64,000 bases of DNA from Pseudoalteromonas rhizosphaerae (lineage in GTDB: Bacteria > Pseudomonadota > Gammaproteobacteria > Enterobacterales > Alteromonadaceae): positions 186,001 to 250,000 of the forward strand of contig NZ_CABVLM010000004.1 of the NCBI RefSeq assembly GCF_902498845.1, read 5' to 3'. The translations under genes and the position numbers were made by a program. The first letter of the stretch is position 1. Each line of letters begins with the position of its first letter. Shown one piece after another: positions 25,110-35,122 of the stretch. Below the pieces are notes generated by a model. It did not search any database, was not told where the DNA came from, and saw only the letters and a list, made by a program, of their open reading frames with translations.

Positions 25110-26477
25110 ATGATGATAAAAAAACCTACCCTCATTGCACTAACGCTATGTAGTTTGTTTTCTACAACAGCGGTCGTTGCCAAAATGACCAGTGAAGAAG
25201 TAGCACGTTTAGGTGCAGATCTAACTCCTTTAGGTGCAGAAAAAGCAGGTAATGCTGATGGTTCGATTCCTGCGTGGACAGGTGGTATTACTAAAGCACC
25301 GGCAGGTTATACGCCGGGAATGCATCATCCAGATCCGTACGCTGACGACAAAGTACTTTTCACCATTGATAAATCGAATGTTGATAAATACAAAGCAAAT
25401 TTAAGTCCTGGTCAAGTAGCTCTTTTTGAAGCGTATCCAGATACGTTTAAAATGAATATCTATACTACTCATCGCAGTGCTTCAAACCCACAGTTTGTCT
25501 ATGATGCGACAAAAAAATACGCACCAACTGCAGAGTTGATAGAAGAAGGTAATGGGATAAAAAATACCGCAATTGGTATTCCTTTTCCTATTCCAAAAAC
25601 TGGCTTAGAGGCAATTTGGAACCATTTATTACGCTACCGTGGTCTGTCAATTGAGCGTTTTGGCGGTCAAGCAGCTCCTATAGCCTCAGGTTCGTATAAT
25701 TTAGTTGGCTTTGATGAGCAACTGTTAGTTAAGTACTCAGATCCAAAAGCAACACCAGCAGAGTTACAAGAATCTAATATTTTGTTTAAATTTAAACAAA
25801 AAGTCACCGAGCCTGCGCGTTTAGCTGGCACGGCCCTATTAGTTCATGAAACCATGGACCAAATTTTAACTCCGCGACAAGCGTGGACTTACAATTCTGG
25901 CCAGCGTCGTGTTCGTCGCGCGCCTAATGTTGCTTATGATGCACCAGGGACAGCAGCTGATAGCTTGCGTACAACCGATGATTTCGATATGTTTAACGGT
26001 TCGCCAAACCGCTATACATGGACGCTCAAAGGTAAGCAAGAGCTTTATGTACCATACAATAGTTATAAGTTACACAGTGATAAGTTACAGTATGACGATA
26101 TTCTGATGGCCGGTCACATCAATCCGGAACATGTGCGTTATGAAAAACACCGTGTTTGGGTTGTAGAGGCAGATTTGAAAGGCGACACTCGTCATATTTA
26201 TAAGAAGCGCGTATTTTATATTGATGAAGATAGCTGGCAAGTACAAGTGACGGATATCTATGATAACCGTGACCAAATGTACCGTGTAGCGATGGCTCAT
26301 ACAATTAACTATTACGATGCGCTCACTAACTGGAGTACATTAGACGTTTACTACGATTTGAATTCACGCCGTTACCTAGCGATTGGTTTAGATAACCAAG
26401 AGAAAATGTATGATTTCTCACAATCGTTTAATGATAATGAATTTACCTCAAGTGCACTGCGCCGCGAAGGTCGTTAA
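25110..26477 (+). CDS. DUF1329 family exported protein
   Basis: A 455-residue DUF1329 protein with a signal peptide (cleavage near VVA|KM). The family core begins ARLGADLTPLGAEKAGNADGSIPAWTGG and includes IPFPIPKTGLEAIWNHLLRYRG, RRVRRAPNVAYD and HRVWVVEADLKGDTRHIYKKRVFYIDED. It is probably periplasmic or outer-membrane associated. A role resembling LolA-type lipid carriers has been suspected for DUF1329; I treat that as inference. The two ATGs at 25110/25113 follow AGGGG. A terminator follows, so this pair is a unit separate from the YCF48-RND pair. Confidence 0.87.
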   Translation: MMIKKPTLIALTLCSLFSTTAVVAKMTSEEVARLGADLTPLGAEKAGNADGSIPAWTGGITKAPAGYTPGMHHPDPYADDKVLFTIDKSNVDKYKANLSPGQVALFEAYPDTFKMNIYTTHRSASNPQFVYDATKKYAPTAELIEEGNGIKNTAIGIPFPIPKTGLEAIWNHLLRYRGLSIERFGGQAAPIASGSYNLVGFDEQLLVKYSDPKATPAELQESNILFKFKQKVTEPARLAGTALLVHETMDQILTPRQAWTYNSGQRRVRRAPNVAYDAPGTAADSLRTTDDFDMFNGSPNRYTWTLKGKQELYVPYNSYKLHSDKLQYDDILMAGHINPEHVRYEKHRVWVVEADLKGDTRHIYKKRVFYIDEDSWQVQVTDIYDNRDQMYRVAMAHTINYYDALTNWSTLDVYYDLNSRRYLAIGLDNQEKMYDFSQSFNDNEFTSSALRREGR

Positions 26478-26485
26478 TACACTCT

Positions 26486-26515
26486 AAGCACCTGGAATTA
26501 TCTAGGTGCTTTTTT
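26486..26515 (+). terminator. Rho-independent terminator after the DUF1329 gene
   Basis: AAGCACCT and AGGTGCTT arms around GGAATTATCT-type loop, followed by a T-run of six. Confidence 0.88.
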
Positions 26516-26533
26516 ATTATTTCAAATCGCGTT

Positions 26534-26562
26534 TGTCACTCTGACACGCACTGGGTCATGAC
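26534..26562. promoter_or_regulatory. Paired TGTCA/TGACA inverted repeats before the YCF48-like gene
   Basis: TGTCA-CTC-TGACA (26534-26546) is a perfect inverted repeat and GTCATGAC (26555-26562) is a second perfect 8-bp palindrome. Their centres lie about 18 bp apart, within 100 bp of the YCF48-like start. This looks like a two-dimer operator; the regulator is unknown. Confidence 0.4.
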
Positions 26563-26630
26563 ACTAACCGAGTCCCCCGACTGCACGTTATATACCGACA
26601 AACACATTCTTTTCAAGGCGATTTTAATTT

Positions 26631-27632
26631 ATGAAGTACATGCTTTATGCAGGTCTTGCCGCTGTGGCGAGCCTTTCAACTCTTTCTATTGCAGCTGAAC
26701 CACTTGCTGCAATTGTCGCAACTAAAGCAGATAAAACCCTGTTGACTGATATTGAATACACGGGAAAGCAACTGGTCGCTGTCGGAAAACATGGCACTAT
26801 TATTACCAGCAGTAATGCAAAAAATTGGCAACAAGCGAGCGTTCCAACGCAAGTGTTATTAACGGCGGTTGCCTTCAGTGGCAGTGAACTCGGTTGGGCT
26901 TGCGGGCATGATGCGACTATTGTTCATACCAATGATGGTGGTGCAAACTGGCAGTTGCAACAAGTGAATACGCAATTAGATAAACCTTGCTTAGATATTT
27001 TATTTACCAGTGAACTTCACGGCTTTGCTGTGGGTGCCTATGGTATGTTTTATGAAACCAGTGATGGTGGCAAACATTGGCAAAAGCGTTTTCTGGATTC
27101 TTTATTATTTGCAGATGATAGAGATTACTTAAATGATTTAAAAGAATCCGATCCTCAAGGCTATGAAGCCGAAACTGCATCAATATTGCCGCACTTTAAT
27201 CGTATTGTCACAACAAAAGATAAACTTATGTTAGTGGGCGAAATGGGTTTGTTAGCGCACAGTACAGACAACGGAAAAACATGGCAACGCGATGAAGAAA
27301 TCTACCGGGGTTCTTTTTTTGCTTATGCCAGCGATGAACAAGGGCAAGAAATAGTCGCGGGTTTAAGAGGCAATATTTTTAGCCGTCAGGTAGGTGAGCA
27401 ATGGCAACCAATAAGTAATAATAAAACCGCCACAATCAATAGTATTATCGCTAGCGGTGATAATCAATGGTTGTTACTTGCCAACAGCGGTGTGATTTTC
27501 CACTATAAAAATAATCAACTTACTATTGAGCAGTTAGCGGATGGTAAAGCAATTCTTGATGCCGTTATTTTTGAAAATCAATTGGTTATGGCATCAGAAA
27601 ATGGCATTAAAGTGAAGGGGATGGCTCCATAA
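26631..27632 (+). CDS. YCF48/BNR-repeat exported protein
   Basis: A 333-residue protein with a signal peptide (cleavage near SIA|AEP). It is built from beta-propeller repeats of the YCF48/BNR type: VGKHGTIITSSNAKNWQQ, CGHDATIVHTNDGGANWQ, VGAYGMFYETSDGGKHWQK, VGEMGLLAHSTDNGKTWQ, a decayed fifth at LLLANSGVIFHYKNN. In photosynthetic organisms YCF48 helps assemble photosystem II; here it is most likely an accessory to the RND protein encoded next, whose ATG overlaps its stop (TAATG). The overlap argues for a physical complex in the periplasm. Confidence 0.85.
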   Translation: MKYMLYAGLAAVASLSTLSIAAEPLAAIVATKADKTLLTDIEYTGKQLVAVGKHGTIITSSNAKNWQQASVPTQVLLTAVAFSGSELGWACGHDATIVHTNDGGANWQLQQVNTQLDKPCLDILFTSELHGFAVGAYGMFYETSDGGKHWQKRFLDSLLFADDRDYLNDLKESDPQGYEAETASILPHFNRIVTTKDKLMLVGEMGLLAHSTDNGKTWQRDEEIYRGSFFAYASDEQGQEIVAGLRGNIFSRQVGEQWQPISNNKTATINSIIASGDNQWLLLANSGVIFHYKNNQLTIEQLADGKAILDAVIFENQLVMASENGIKVKGMAP

Positions 27633-29956
27633 TGCACACAATCGTCAATTTTTTAGAGAAAGCAGTTTTTCGTCATCGATTAATGATGGTGATAAGTTTT
27701 ATTTTAATAACATGTTTTTTAGGTTTTAAAGCCACACAAATCCAACTTGATGCTTCATTTAATAAAAATATTCCACTTAATCATGATTATATGAAAGTGT
27801 ATTTAAAGCATGAAAAGCAATTTGGTGGCGCAAATAGTATTTTGATCTCAGTGTGTGATGATAGCGGTGATATTTTTAATCCTGAGTTTTTCACCCAATT
27901 AAAAGCCGTTCATGATCAGTTATATTTTATTCCTGGGGTGAATCGTCCGTTAGTGAATTCAATTTTTTCACCCAGTGCACGTTTTGTTGAAGTTGTTGAA
28001 GACGGCTTTGCGGGTGGGCCAATTATTCCCGCCAATTTTACTGCTGATCAACGAGGTTTAGCGGTTGTTAAAGAGAATATCGAAAAAGCGAAAGTCGTAG
28101 GCAGGATGATTGCCTCTGATTATTCGTGTGCGATGGTAACCGCGCAGTTGATGGAAACTGATCCGCAAACGCAAGAAAAATTAGATACGTTAGCGTTTGC
28201 ACAAAAGCTAGAAAGCGAAATTCGAGAGCCATTGAGCACTGATAAAGTAAGTATCCACATTATTGGTTTTGCCAAAATGGCCGGTGATATTGCCGAAGGT
28301 GCGAAAGGGGTTGTGTTATTTTTTGCTATTGCTATCGCGTTTACTTTCATCATGGTGTGGTTATTTTGCGGCAGCATCAAGCTCACTATTTTACCTATAG
28401 CCTGTTCAATTATTGCCGTGGTTTGGCAGTTAGGGATATTGTCGAGCTTAGGCTTTGGTCTAGATCCAATGTCGATTCTAGTACCATTCTTAGTGTTCGC
28501 AATCGGCGTAAGTCATGGCGTACAGATGATCAATGCAATAGGTAAAAAAGTCGCCGAAGGAAGCAGTAATACGCGTCTTTGCTGTCAGGCTAGTTTTAGA
28601 TCGCTGTTAATACCCGGTGGTATTGCATTGCTGTCAGACACGGTCGGCTTTTTGACGTTACTAACCATAGATATAGGTATAATTCGTGAACTGGCTATCA
28701 CAGCAAGTTTAGGTGTGGCTGTTATTATTTTTACTAATTTGATTTTATTGCCAGTATGGGCATCGTATATGCGCTTTGAAAGCACAGTTCATATTCAATC
28801 AGGCAACAGCGAAAAACCAAACTTACTTGATTCAATTCGTGATCTGTTAGTCAAAGCCACTGATCCAAAATGCGCGAAAATCATTATTGGCTGCACCTTA
28901 GTATTGTTTGCTGTAGGTTATTGGCAAGCAGGGAAAATGCATATCGGCGATTTACATGCAGGTGCACCGTCATTGCATCAAGATGCCCGTTATAACCAAG
29001 ATACCTTTTTAATATCGGACAAATATACAATTTCATCCGATATTCTAAAAGTGATTGTCGAAGCTTACCCTGCAGCATGTACAGAGCACGACGTAATGGA
29101 TCGCATTAGTCGTTTTCAATATAAAGTTGAAAACTTAGCAGGTGTTCAATCAGCAGTATCCCTAAGCTCAGTCGCGCAGTCGGTTAATGCCGGGTATAAC
29201 GAAGGTAATTTAAAATGGCAAAGTTTGCCTCGTAATACGGCAAGTTTGGTGCAATCTACCTCACGAGTCGAAACCAGTACCGGTTTACTCAATGGTGATT
29301 GTTCAGTTATGCCTGTGATTATCTTTTTAGATGATCATAAAGCGCAGACCATTGAACATATCATTGCCAGTGTTAAACAATTTGCCATTGAAGAACAAAC
29401 CGATATGCTGCAGTTTAAGCTGGCCTCAGGGCCTGTCGGCGTCATGGCTGCGACGAATGAATCAGTTTCTGCTGCACAATTACCTATGATGTTATACGTT
29501 TATGGTGCAGTTATTATTTTATGCTTGATTAGCTTTAAGAGTGTAAAAGCGACCATAGCGGTAGTGTTACCCTTGTATATTGTATCGACTCTTGCGCAAG
29601 CTTTAATGGTACAACTTGAAATCGGTCTGACTGTTTCAACGTTGCCAGTGATTGCACTAGGTGTAGGTATTGGGGTGGATTATGGGATTTATATTTTGTC
29701 ATCGATGATGGGGCAATTAAAGCAAGGTGTTGCCTTACCAGTGGCGTATCGTAATGCACTCGTTGAGCGTGGTAGTGCGGTGTTATTTACCGGTATCACG
29801 TTAGCTATTGGTGTGAGCACCTGGATTTTCTCTGATCTTAAGTTCCAAGTGGACATGGGAATATTGTTAACCTTCATGTTTTTAGTCAATATGCTTGGCG
29901 CAGTATTACTTTTACCAGCAATTGGTAGTTTGATCTGGACTGACCAGAAAAAATAA
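27632..29956 (+). CDS. RND superfamily (MMPL/HAE3-like) transporter
   Basis: A 774-residue inner membrane transporter with two repeats, each one helix, a large periplasmic loop (about residues 40-220 and 430-620) and five helices. Recognisable segments are LPIACSIIAVVWQLGILSSLGFGLDPMSILVPFLVFAIGVSHGVQM and VLPLYIVSTLAQALMVQLEIGLTVSTLPVIALGVGIGVDYGIYIL. The family (MMPL, HAE3, HpnN) moves lipids and other hydrophobic molecules using the proton gradient. It has no membrane-fusion partner nearby. DUF1302/DUF1329 genes just upstream suggest a shared pathway to the outer membrane. Confidence 0.88.
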   Translation: MHTIVNFLEKAVFRHRLMMVISFILITCFLGFKATQIQLDASFNKNIPLNHDYMKVYLKHEKQFGGANSILISVCDDSGDIFNPEFFTQLKAVHDQLYFIPGVNRPLVNSIFSPSARFVEVVEDGFAGGPIIPANFTADQRGLAVVKENIEKAKVVGRMIASDYSCAMVTAQLMETDPQTQEKLDTLAFAQKLESEIREPLSTDKVSIHIIGFAKMAGDIAEGAKGVVLFFAIAIAFTFIMVWLFCGSIKLTILPIACSIIAVVWQLGILSSLGFGLDPMSILVPFLVFAIGVSHGVQMINAIGKKVAEGSSNTRLCCQASFRSLLIPGGIALLSDTVGFLTLLTIDIGIIRELAITASLGVAVIIFTNLILLPVWASYMRFESTVHIQSGNSEKPNLLDSIRDLLVKATDPKCAKIIIGCTLVLFAVGYWQAGKMHIGDLHAGAPSLHQDARYNQDTFLISDKYTISSDILKVIVEAYPAACTEHDVMDRISRFQYKVENLAGVQSAVSLSSVAQSVNAGYNEGNLKWQSLPRNTASLVQSTSRVETSTGLLNGDCSVMPVIIFLDDHKAQTIEHIIASVKQFAIEEQTDMLQFKLASGPVGVMAATNESVSAAQLPMMLYVYGAVIILCLISFKSVKATIAVVLPLYIVSTLAQALMVQLEIGLTVSTLPVIALGVGIGVDYGIYILSSMMGQLKQGVALPVAYRNALVERGSAVLFTGITLAIGVSTWIFSDLKFQVDMGILLTFMFLVNMLGAVLLLPAIGSLIWTDQKK

Positions 29957-29975
29957 TGTGAATAATTTTGCTCCT

Positions 29976-29997
29976 AAATGGCCTGTAAAGGCCATTT
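29976..29997 (+). terminator. Hairpin after the RND gene
   Basis: AAATGGCC and GGCCATTT arms with a TGTAAA loop, 20 bases after the stop. The following T-run is interrupted, so termination may be partial. Confidence 0.5.
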
Positions 29998-30166
29998 ATA
30001 TCTATAATTTGTGAATAGATGACCAAATAGCTGAAATGCTTAAAATGTTTTCACCGAAAGGGCTGTTTATTAATTTTAAAAGGGTTAGAATTTGCCTGAC
30101 TCCACACAATAAATTGCTGTACAAATTTTCCATCTAAGTAGGTGGTATAGATTTAAGGAACATGTA

Positions 30167-33100
30167 ATGACACGAAATGAAGGGCAAGCCTCGGTTATCT
30201 TAGATAATGTCTGTAAGCTGATCCAGAAAAAAGTTCACGCTGATAATGTGTTACTCGTTGAGAAATTCGCCAAATCCTTGTACAGCAATATGTCTAAAGA
30301 AGATTTGGCACATCGCAATGATAGTGACTTATATGGCGCTGCACTTAGCCTATGGAACTCGCTAGAAAAAAATACCTCTGATGATGCGGTGATCCGCGTT
30401 TTCAATCCTGAAGTAGCAAAAGATGGCTGGCAGTCATCACACACAATCGTCGAAATTATCGCTAAAGATATGCCATTTTTAGTTGATTCTGTTCGTATGG
30501 CGATGACCCGCGAAAATATCGCATCTCACTTGCTATTACACAGCCCACTTAAGATTCAACGCGATAAAAACGCTAAAATTTCGGCTTTATCAAATTTAAA
30601 AGCCGAACAAGAGTCTAGCTCTACAAAAACAGTGTTTTTTATCGAAATTGATCGCCAAACAGATTCTTCAGTGATTGACTCGTTCAAAAAAGAGCTTGAG
30701 TCAGTGTTGAACGATGTGTCTACTGCGGTAGAAGATTGGCAACCGATCCGCAAAAAGTTAATTGCGGTCAGTAAAGAATTACCAAAACGTAATCATAACA
30801 ACAATGCAAGTGAAGTTGCAGAGACTGTTGAATTCTTAGATTGGTTAGTAAAAGATAATTTTACATTAATGGGCTATCGCCAATACGATTTGTCGCCAGT
30901 ACAAGGCGATTACCAGCTCAAAGGTAAAATCGAGGGCAGCTTAGGTTTGATGAAGAATTCAACCGAAGAGCATTCTCGCCTGTTATCTGAATTACCAGAA
31001 GTTGCCCGTCAAGAAGCCCGTAGCAATAACCTGTTGATCCTTACAAAAACCAATTCGTTATCACGCGTACATCGCCCAGCATACATAGATTATGTAGGGA
31101 TTAAACGTTTTGATGATGAGGGGAATGTGATTGGCGAAGACCGTTTCATCGGGTTGTTTTCATCAAGTTTTTATAACAACAGCGCCGCTGATGTGCCAGT
31201 TTTAAAAAGTAAAATAAATCGCATCATGGAAATGTGTGATTTTGCCAAAGGCACTCATGCTTATAAAGCGGTATTAAATATTCTTGAAACCTATCCGCGT
31301 GATGAACTTGTTCAGGCCCGTGAAAGCGAGTTACTTGAAGTTGCAATGGGTGTTTTACAAGTACAAGAGCGCGATATGTGTCGCTTATTTGTGCGTAAAG
31401 ATGCCTATGGTCGTTTTTTCTCTTGCATGGTCTATGTTCCGCGTGAGCGTTATAACACAGCACTGCGTCGTGAAACACAAGATATTTTAGGCAATGCATT
31501 TAATTCAGACGATAAAGTCGAATTTACTACCTTCTTCTCTGAGTCTACACTGGCGCGTACTCATTATACCGTGCGTGTGACTGACAACAATATAGAATAT
31601 AACGTGAAAGACATCGAAAATAATTTAGTAGAAGCCGCTCGTACTTGGGAAGATAAATTACAATCAGCACTGTTAGAGTCTGCTGGTGAAGCACGTGGTA
31701 ACGAATTAAACCGCAAATATTGTAATGCGTTTGCCCGTTCTTACAAAGATGAAGTACTGCCAAGTGCCGCTGTTGTTGATATTGAAAAGCTTGAACTATT
31801 GAATGACGATAACAAGCTTGAAATGTTGTTTTACCGTCCGCAAGAAGAAGCGAACAGCAACATTGTACGTTTGAGCTTATTCCACAAAGATGAGCCAATC
31901 CATTTATCAGACGTTATGCCAATGCTTGAAAACTTTGGCTTGCGCGTCATTGGTGAAACGCCTTATTCGGTTAAAACCAGCGATGGCCGTATCAACTGGA
32001 TCATGGATTTCTCAATGCTACTTGATAGCAAAGGCATTGCAGATTTCGATAAAGTATCAGCACGTTTTCGTGCCGCACTTACTAGTGTGTGGAGTAACCG
32101 TTTAGAAAATGACGGCTTTAACCGTTTAGTGTTAATGGGTGGCTTAACTGGTCGCGAAGCCTCAATTTTACGCGCTTATGCAAAATACATGCGCCAAGTT
32201 GGGGTTACTTTCTCGCAAACCTACATCGAGAGCACATTAGCTAATTACCCGCACATTGGTTCGCAAATTGTTAATTTATTTGCTAAAAAGTTCTCTGTTA
32301 AAAGCCCTGCTAGTGTTAAAACGCTTGATAAGCTAATTGCGCAAATTTATGTAGAACTTGAAAACGTTGCTAACTTAGATGATGACCGTATTATTCGTTT
32401 ATACGTCGATATGATCATTGCTACGCTGCGTACTAACTACTTCCAAAAAGATGACATAGGTCAGTTTAAGTCTTATGTGTCGTTCAAAGTAAATCCAAGC
32501 TTAATTCCAGATATGCCATTGCCATTACCGGCATTTGAAATATTTGTTTATTCTCCACGTGTAGAAGGTGTGCATTTACGTGGTGGTAAAGTTGCGCGTG
32601 GTGGCTTGCGTTGGTCAGATCGTCGTGAGGATTTCCGTACGGAAGTACTTGGTCTAGTTAAAGCACAACAAGTAAAGAATACAGTTATTGTACCTGTAGG
32701 CTCAAAAGGCGGCTTTGTTTGTAAACAACTGCCTACGGATCGTGACGCATTCTTCAAAGAAGGCCAAGAGTGTTACAAAATCTTCATTCGTGGTTTATTA
32801 GATATCACAGATAACATTATCCAAGGTGAAATTGTGCCGCCGGTTGATGTAACTCGTCATGATGAAGATGATGCATATTTGGTTGTAGCCGCTGATAAAG
32901 GTACAGCTACTTTCTCTGATATTGCCAATGGCATTGCCAATGAATATAACTTCTGGCTAGGTGATGCATTCGCATCAGGTGGTTCAGTAGGTTATGACCA
33001 TAAGAAAATGGGTATTACGGCCAAAGGCGCATGGGAATCGGTTAAACGTCATTTCCGCGAAATGGACATTGATACACAAACAACTGATTTTACGGTAGTT

Positions 33101-35008
33101 GCAATTGGTGATATGGCTGGGGATGTATTTGGTAATGGTATGTTGTTATCCAAGCATATCCGTTTACAAGTGGCATTTAACCATATGCATATCTTTGTTG
33201 ATCCAAACCCAGATTCAGCGACGTCTTACCCAGAGCGCGAGCGCCTATTTAACTTACCTCGTTCATCGTGGGAAGACTACAACAAAAACTTGATTTCAGC
33301 GGGCGGCGGGGTGTTCTCACGTGCGGCTAAATCAATCACTTTAACGCCAGAAATGAAAAAAATGTTGGGCACTAAAAAAGCCAGCATGACACCAAACGAG
33401 CTGATCAAAGCATTCTTAATGATGGAATTCGATCTATTATGGAATGGCGGCATTGGTACTTACATTAAGAGCAGTAAAGAAAGCGATGCAGATGTAGGCG
33501 ACCGTGCAAATGACGCCCTACGTATCAATGGTAGTGAGCTTGGTGCAAAAGTACTCGGTGAGGGTGGCAACTTAGGTGCAACCCAATTAGGACGTATTGA
33601 ATTTGCTGCTAAAGGCGGGCGCGTTAATACTGACTTCATTGATAACGTAGGTGGAGTTGCGTGTTCTGATAACGAAGTAAATATCAAAATTTTACTTAAT
33701 GGTTTAGTTACAGCCGGTGATTTAACGCGTAAACAACGTGATGAGCTACTGTATTCAATGACCGATGAAGTTGCACAACTGGTACTGAAAGACTGTTATC
33801 GTCAAACGCATACACTGTCAATTACGCAATCAAAAGGCTCATCAACGCTTAAAGAAAAAGTACGCTTTATTCATGCCCTTGAAAAAGATGGCAAGTTAAA
33901 TCGTGCAATTGAATTTATTCCAAGCGATGAAGAGTTGGCAGAACGCGCTGCAGCGGGTAAAGATTTAACTCGCCCTGAGTTATCGGTGCTTGTGTCGTAC
34001 GCTAAAATGGTACTTAAAGAGTCACTCGTGACTGACGACATCACAGAAAATCCATATTATCGTCAGCTATTAGTGAAGTCTTTCCCTTTACCACTACGTG
34101 AAAAGTTCAATACTGCGATGGATAATCACCCACTGCGTAAAGAAATTATTGCTACTAAATTAGCTAATAATATCGTTAACGATATGGGTCTGAACTTCAT
34201 GGTACGTATGCATGAAGAAACTGGCGCAAACGAAGCTGAAATTGCGTTATGTTACTCTGTTGCCAGTGAAGTATTCCAAATGCGTGATACGTGGTCTGCA
34301 ATTGTTGATCTTGATAACAAGATCCCAGCCGCAGTGCAAACTGAAATGTTGTATCAGTTACGTCGTACAGTACGCCGAGCAACACGTTGGTTCTTACGTC
34401 ATCGCAATAAAGCGCAAAATATTGAGCAAACAATTGCCTTCTTTGCACCGACCTTCGCTGATTTAAGTGCAAACTTAACTACCTACATGGTAGAAAAAGA
34501 AAGTGAACGTTTATCTGCGGCCGCAGACAAGCTTATTGAAAGTGCAGTACCAGCTGAGCTTGCAACACGTATTGTTTCGCTCTCTAGCTTGTTCTCAGTA
34601 ATGGACTTAGCAGAAGTTGCTGCAAATTCAGGGCGTAGTATTGATATGGTATCTAATACCTACTTCAAACTAGGTGCACGGATGGGACTGCATTGGTTCC
34701 TTGACCAAATTACTCATCAGCCGGTGGCGAATCATTGGCAAGCATTGGCCCGCGCTTCATACCGTGAAGAGCTTGATTGGCAACAACGTACACTATCTGA
34801 AGTTGTTTTAAATAACTTTGCTGGTGATAACAAAGATGTTGACGGTCAAATTGATCAGTGGATGGACAGCCAAGATTTATTACTACAACGCTGGAAGCAA
34901 ATGTTAGCTGAATTTAAGACTTCACAAAGTCATGATTTTGCTAAGTTCTCAGTTGCATTACGTGAACTTATGCTACTTAGTCATAACTGTGATACATCTG
35001 CAAAATAA
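30167..35008 (+). CDS. gdhB: NAD-specific glutamate dehydrogenase, large type (GDH180)
   Basis: A 1613-residue enzyme that deaminates glutamate to 2-oxoglutarate and ammonia with NAD+, feeding the TCA cycle. The length and architecture are those of the bacterial 180-kDa class: a long regulatory N-terminal half with ACT-like segments, a catalytic core around residues 790-1190 (RGGLRWSDRREDFRTEVLGL near 811, VPVGSKGGF, GIGTYIKSSKESDADVGDR) and a helical C-terminal domain. It stands alone between terminators. The product 2-oxoglutarate is the substrate of the sucAB complex at the right end of the window. Confidence 0.94.
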   Translation: MTRNEGQASVILDNVCKLIQKKVHADNVLLVEKFAKSLYSNMSKEDLAHRNDSDLYGAALSLWNSLEKNTSDDAVIRVFNPEVAKDGWQSSHTIVEIIAKDMPFLVDSVRMAMTRENIASHLLLHSPLKIQRDKNAKISALSNLKAEQESSSTKTVFFIEIDRQTDSSVIDSFKKELESVLNDVSTAVEDWQPIRKKLIAVSKELPKRNHNNNASEVAETVEFLDWLVKDNFTLMGYRQYDLSPVQGDYQLKGKIEGSLGLMKNSTEEHSRLLSELPEVARQEARSNNLLILTKTNSLSRVHRPAYIDYVGIKRFDDEGNVIGEDRFIGLFSSSFYNNSAADVPVLKSKINRIMEMCDFAKGTHAYKAVLNILETYPRDELVQARESELLEVAMGVLQVQERDMCRLFVRKDAYGRFFSCMVYVPRERYNTALRRETQDILGNAFNSDDKVEFTTFFSESTLARTHYTVRVTDNNIEYNVKDIENNLVEAARTWEDKLQSALLESAGEARGNELNRKYCNAFARSYKDEVLPSAAVVDIEKLELLNDDNKLEMLFYRPQEEANSNIVRLSLFHKDEPIHLSDVMPMLENFGLRVIGETPYSVKTSDGRINWIMDFSMLLDSKGIADFDKVSARFRAALTSVWSNRLENDGFNRLVLMGGLTGREASILRAYAKYMRQVGVTFSQTYIESTLANYPHIGSQIVNLFAKKFSVKSPASVKTLDKLIAQIYVELENVANLDDDRIIRLYVDMIIATLRTNYFQKDDIGQFKSYVSFKVNPSLIPDMPLPLPAFEIFVYSPRVEGVHLRGGKVARGGLRWSDRREDFRTEVLGLVKAQQVKNTVIVPVGSKGGFVCKQLPTDRDAFFKEGQECYKIFIRGLLDITDNIIQGEIVPPVDVTRHDEDDAYLVVAADKGTATFSDIANGIANEYNFWLGDAFASGGSVGYDHKKMGITAKGAWESVKRHFREMDIDTQTTDFTVVAIGDMAGDVFGNGMLLSKHIRLQVAFNHMHIFVDPNPDSATSYPERERLFNLPRSSWEDYNKNLISAGGGVFSRAAKSITLTPEMKKMLGTKKASMTPNELIKAFLMMEFDLLWNGGIGTYIKSSKESDADVGDRANDALRINGSELGAKVLGEGGNLGATQLGRIEFAAKGGRVNTDFIDNVGGVACSDNEVNIKILLNGLVTAGDLTRKQRDELLYSMTDEVAQLVLKDCYRQTHTLSITQSKGSSTLKEKVRFIHALEKDGKLNRAIEFIPSDEELAERAAAGKDLTRPELSVLVSYAKMVLKESLVTDDITENPYYRQLLVKSFPLPLREKFNTAMDNHPLRKEIIATKLANNIVNDMGLNFMVRMHEETGANEAEIALCYSVASEVFQMRDTWSAIVDLDNKIPAAVQTEMLYQLRRTVRRATRWFLRHRNKAQNIEQTIAFFAPTFADLSANLTTYMVEKESERLSAAADKLIESAVPAELATRIVSLSSLFSVMDLAEVAANSGRSIDMVSNTYFKLGARMGLHWFLDQITHQPVANHWQALARASYREELDWQQRTLSEVVLNNFAGDNKDVDGQIDQWMDSQDLLLQRWKQMLAEFKTSQSHDFAKFSVALRELMLLSHNCDTSAK

Positions 35009-35025
35009 GCAATTGATACTGACTG

Positions 35026-35049
35026 ATTATTTTCCCACATGAAAATAAT
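35026..35049. repeat. Perfect 9-bp inverted repeat after gdhB
   Basis: ATTATTTTC-CCACAT-GAAAATAAT lies 18 bases after the gdh stop and about 74 bases before the pyrD ATG. It is AT-rich, so probably a regulator site or mRNA 3' structure and not a strong terminator. Confidence 0.4.
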
Positions 35050-35074
35050 GAGTTAATCGTTAAAATTGTTATAC

Positions 35075-35107
35075 AATACCCCAGCCTAGTCTGGGGTATT
35101 TTTTTAT
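35075..35107 (+). terminator. Rho-independent terminator between gdhB and pyrD
   Basis: AATACCCCAG and CTGGGGTATT arms followed by seven T and ATT. It ends only 16 bases before the pyrD ATG, so a pyrD promoter upstream of it would be attenuated. Confidence 0.85.
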
Positions 35108-35122
35108 TAAGAGGATTATTTC

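Noticed and set aside
31545..31898. 117-residue antisense frame in gdhB
   Set aside because: Cys/His/Gln-rich composition is typical of antisense translation; no support.
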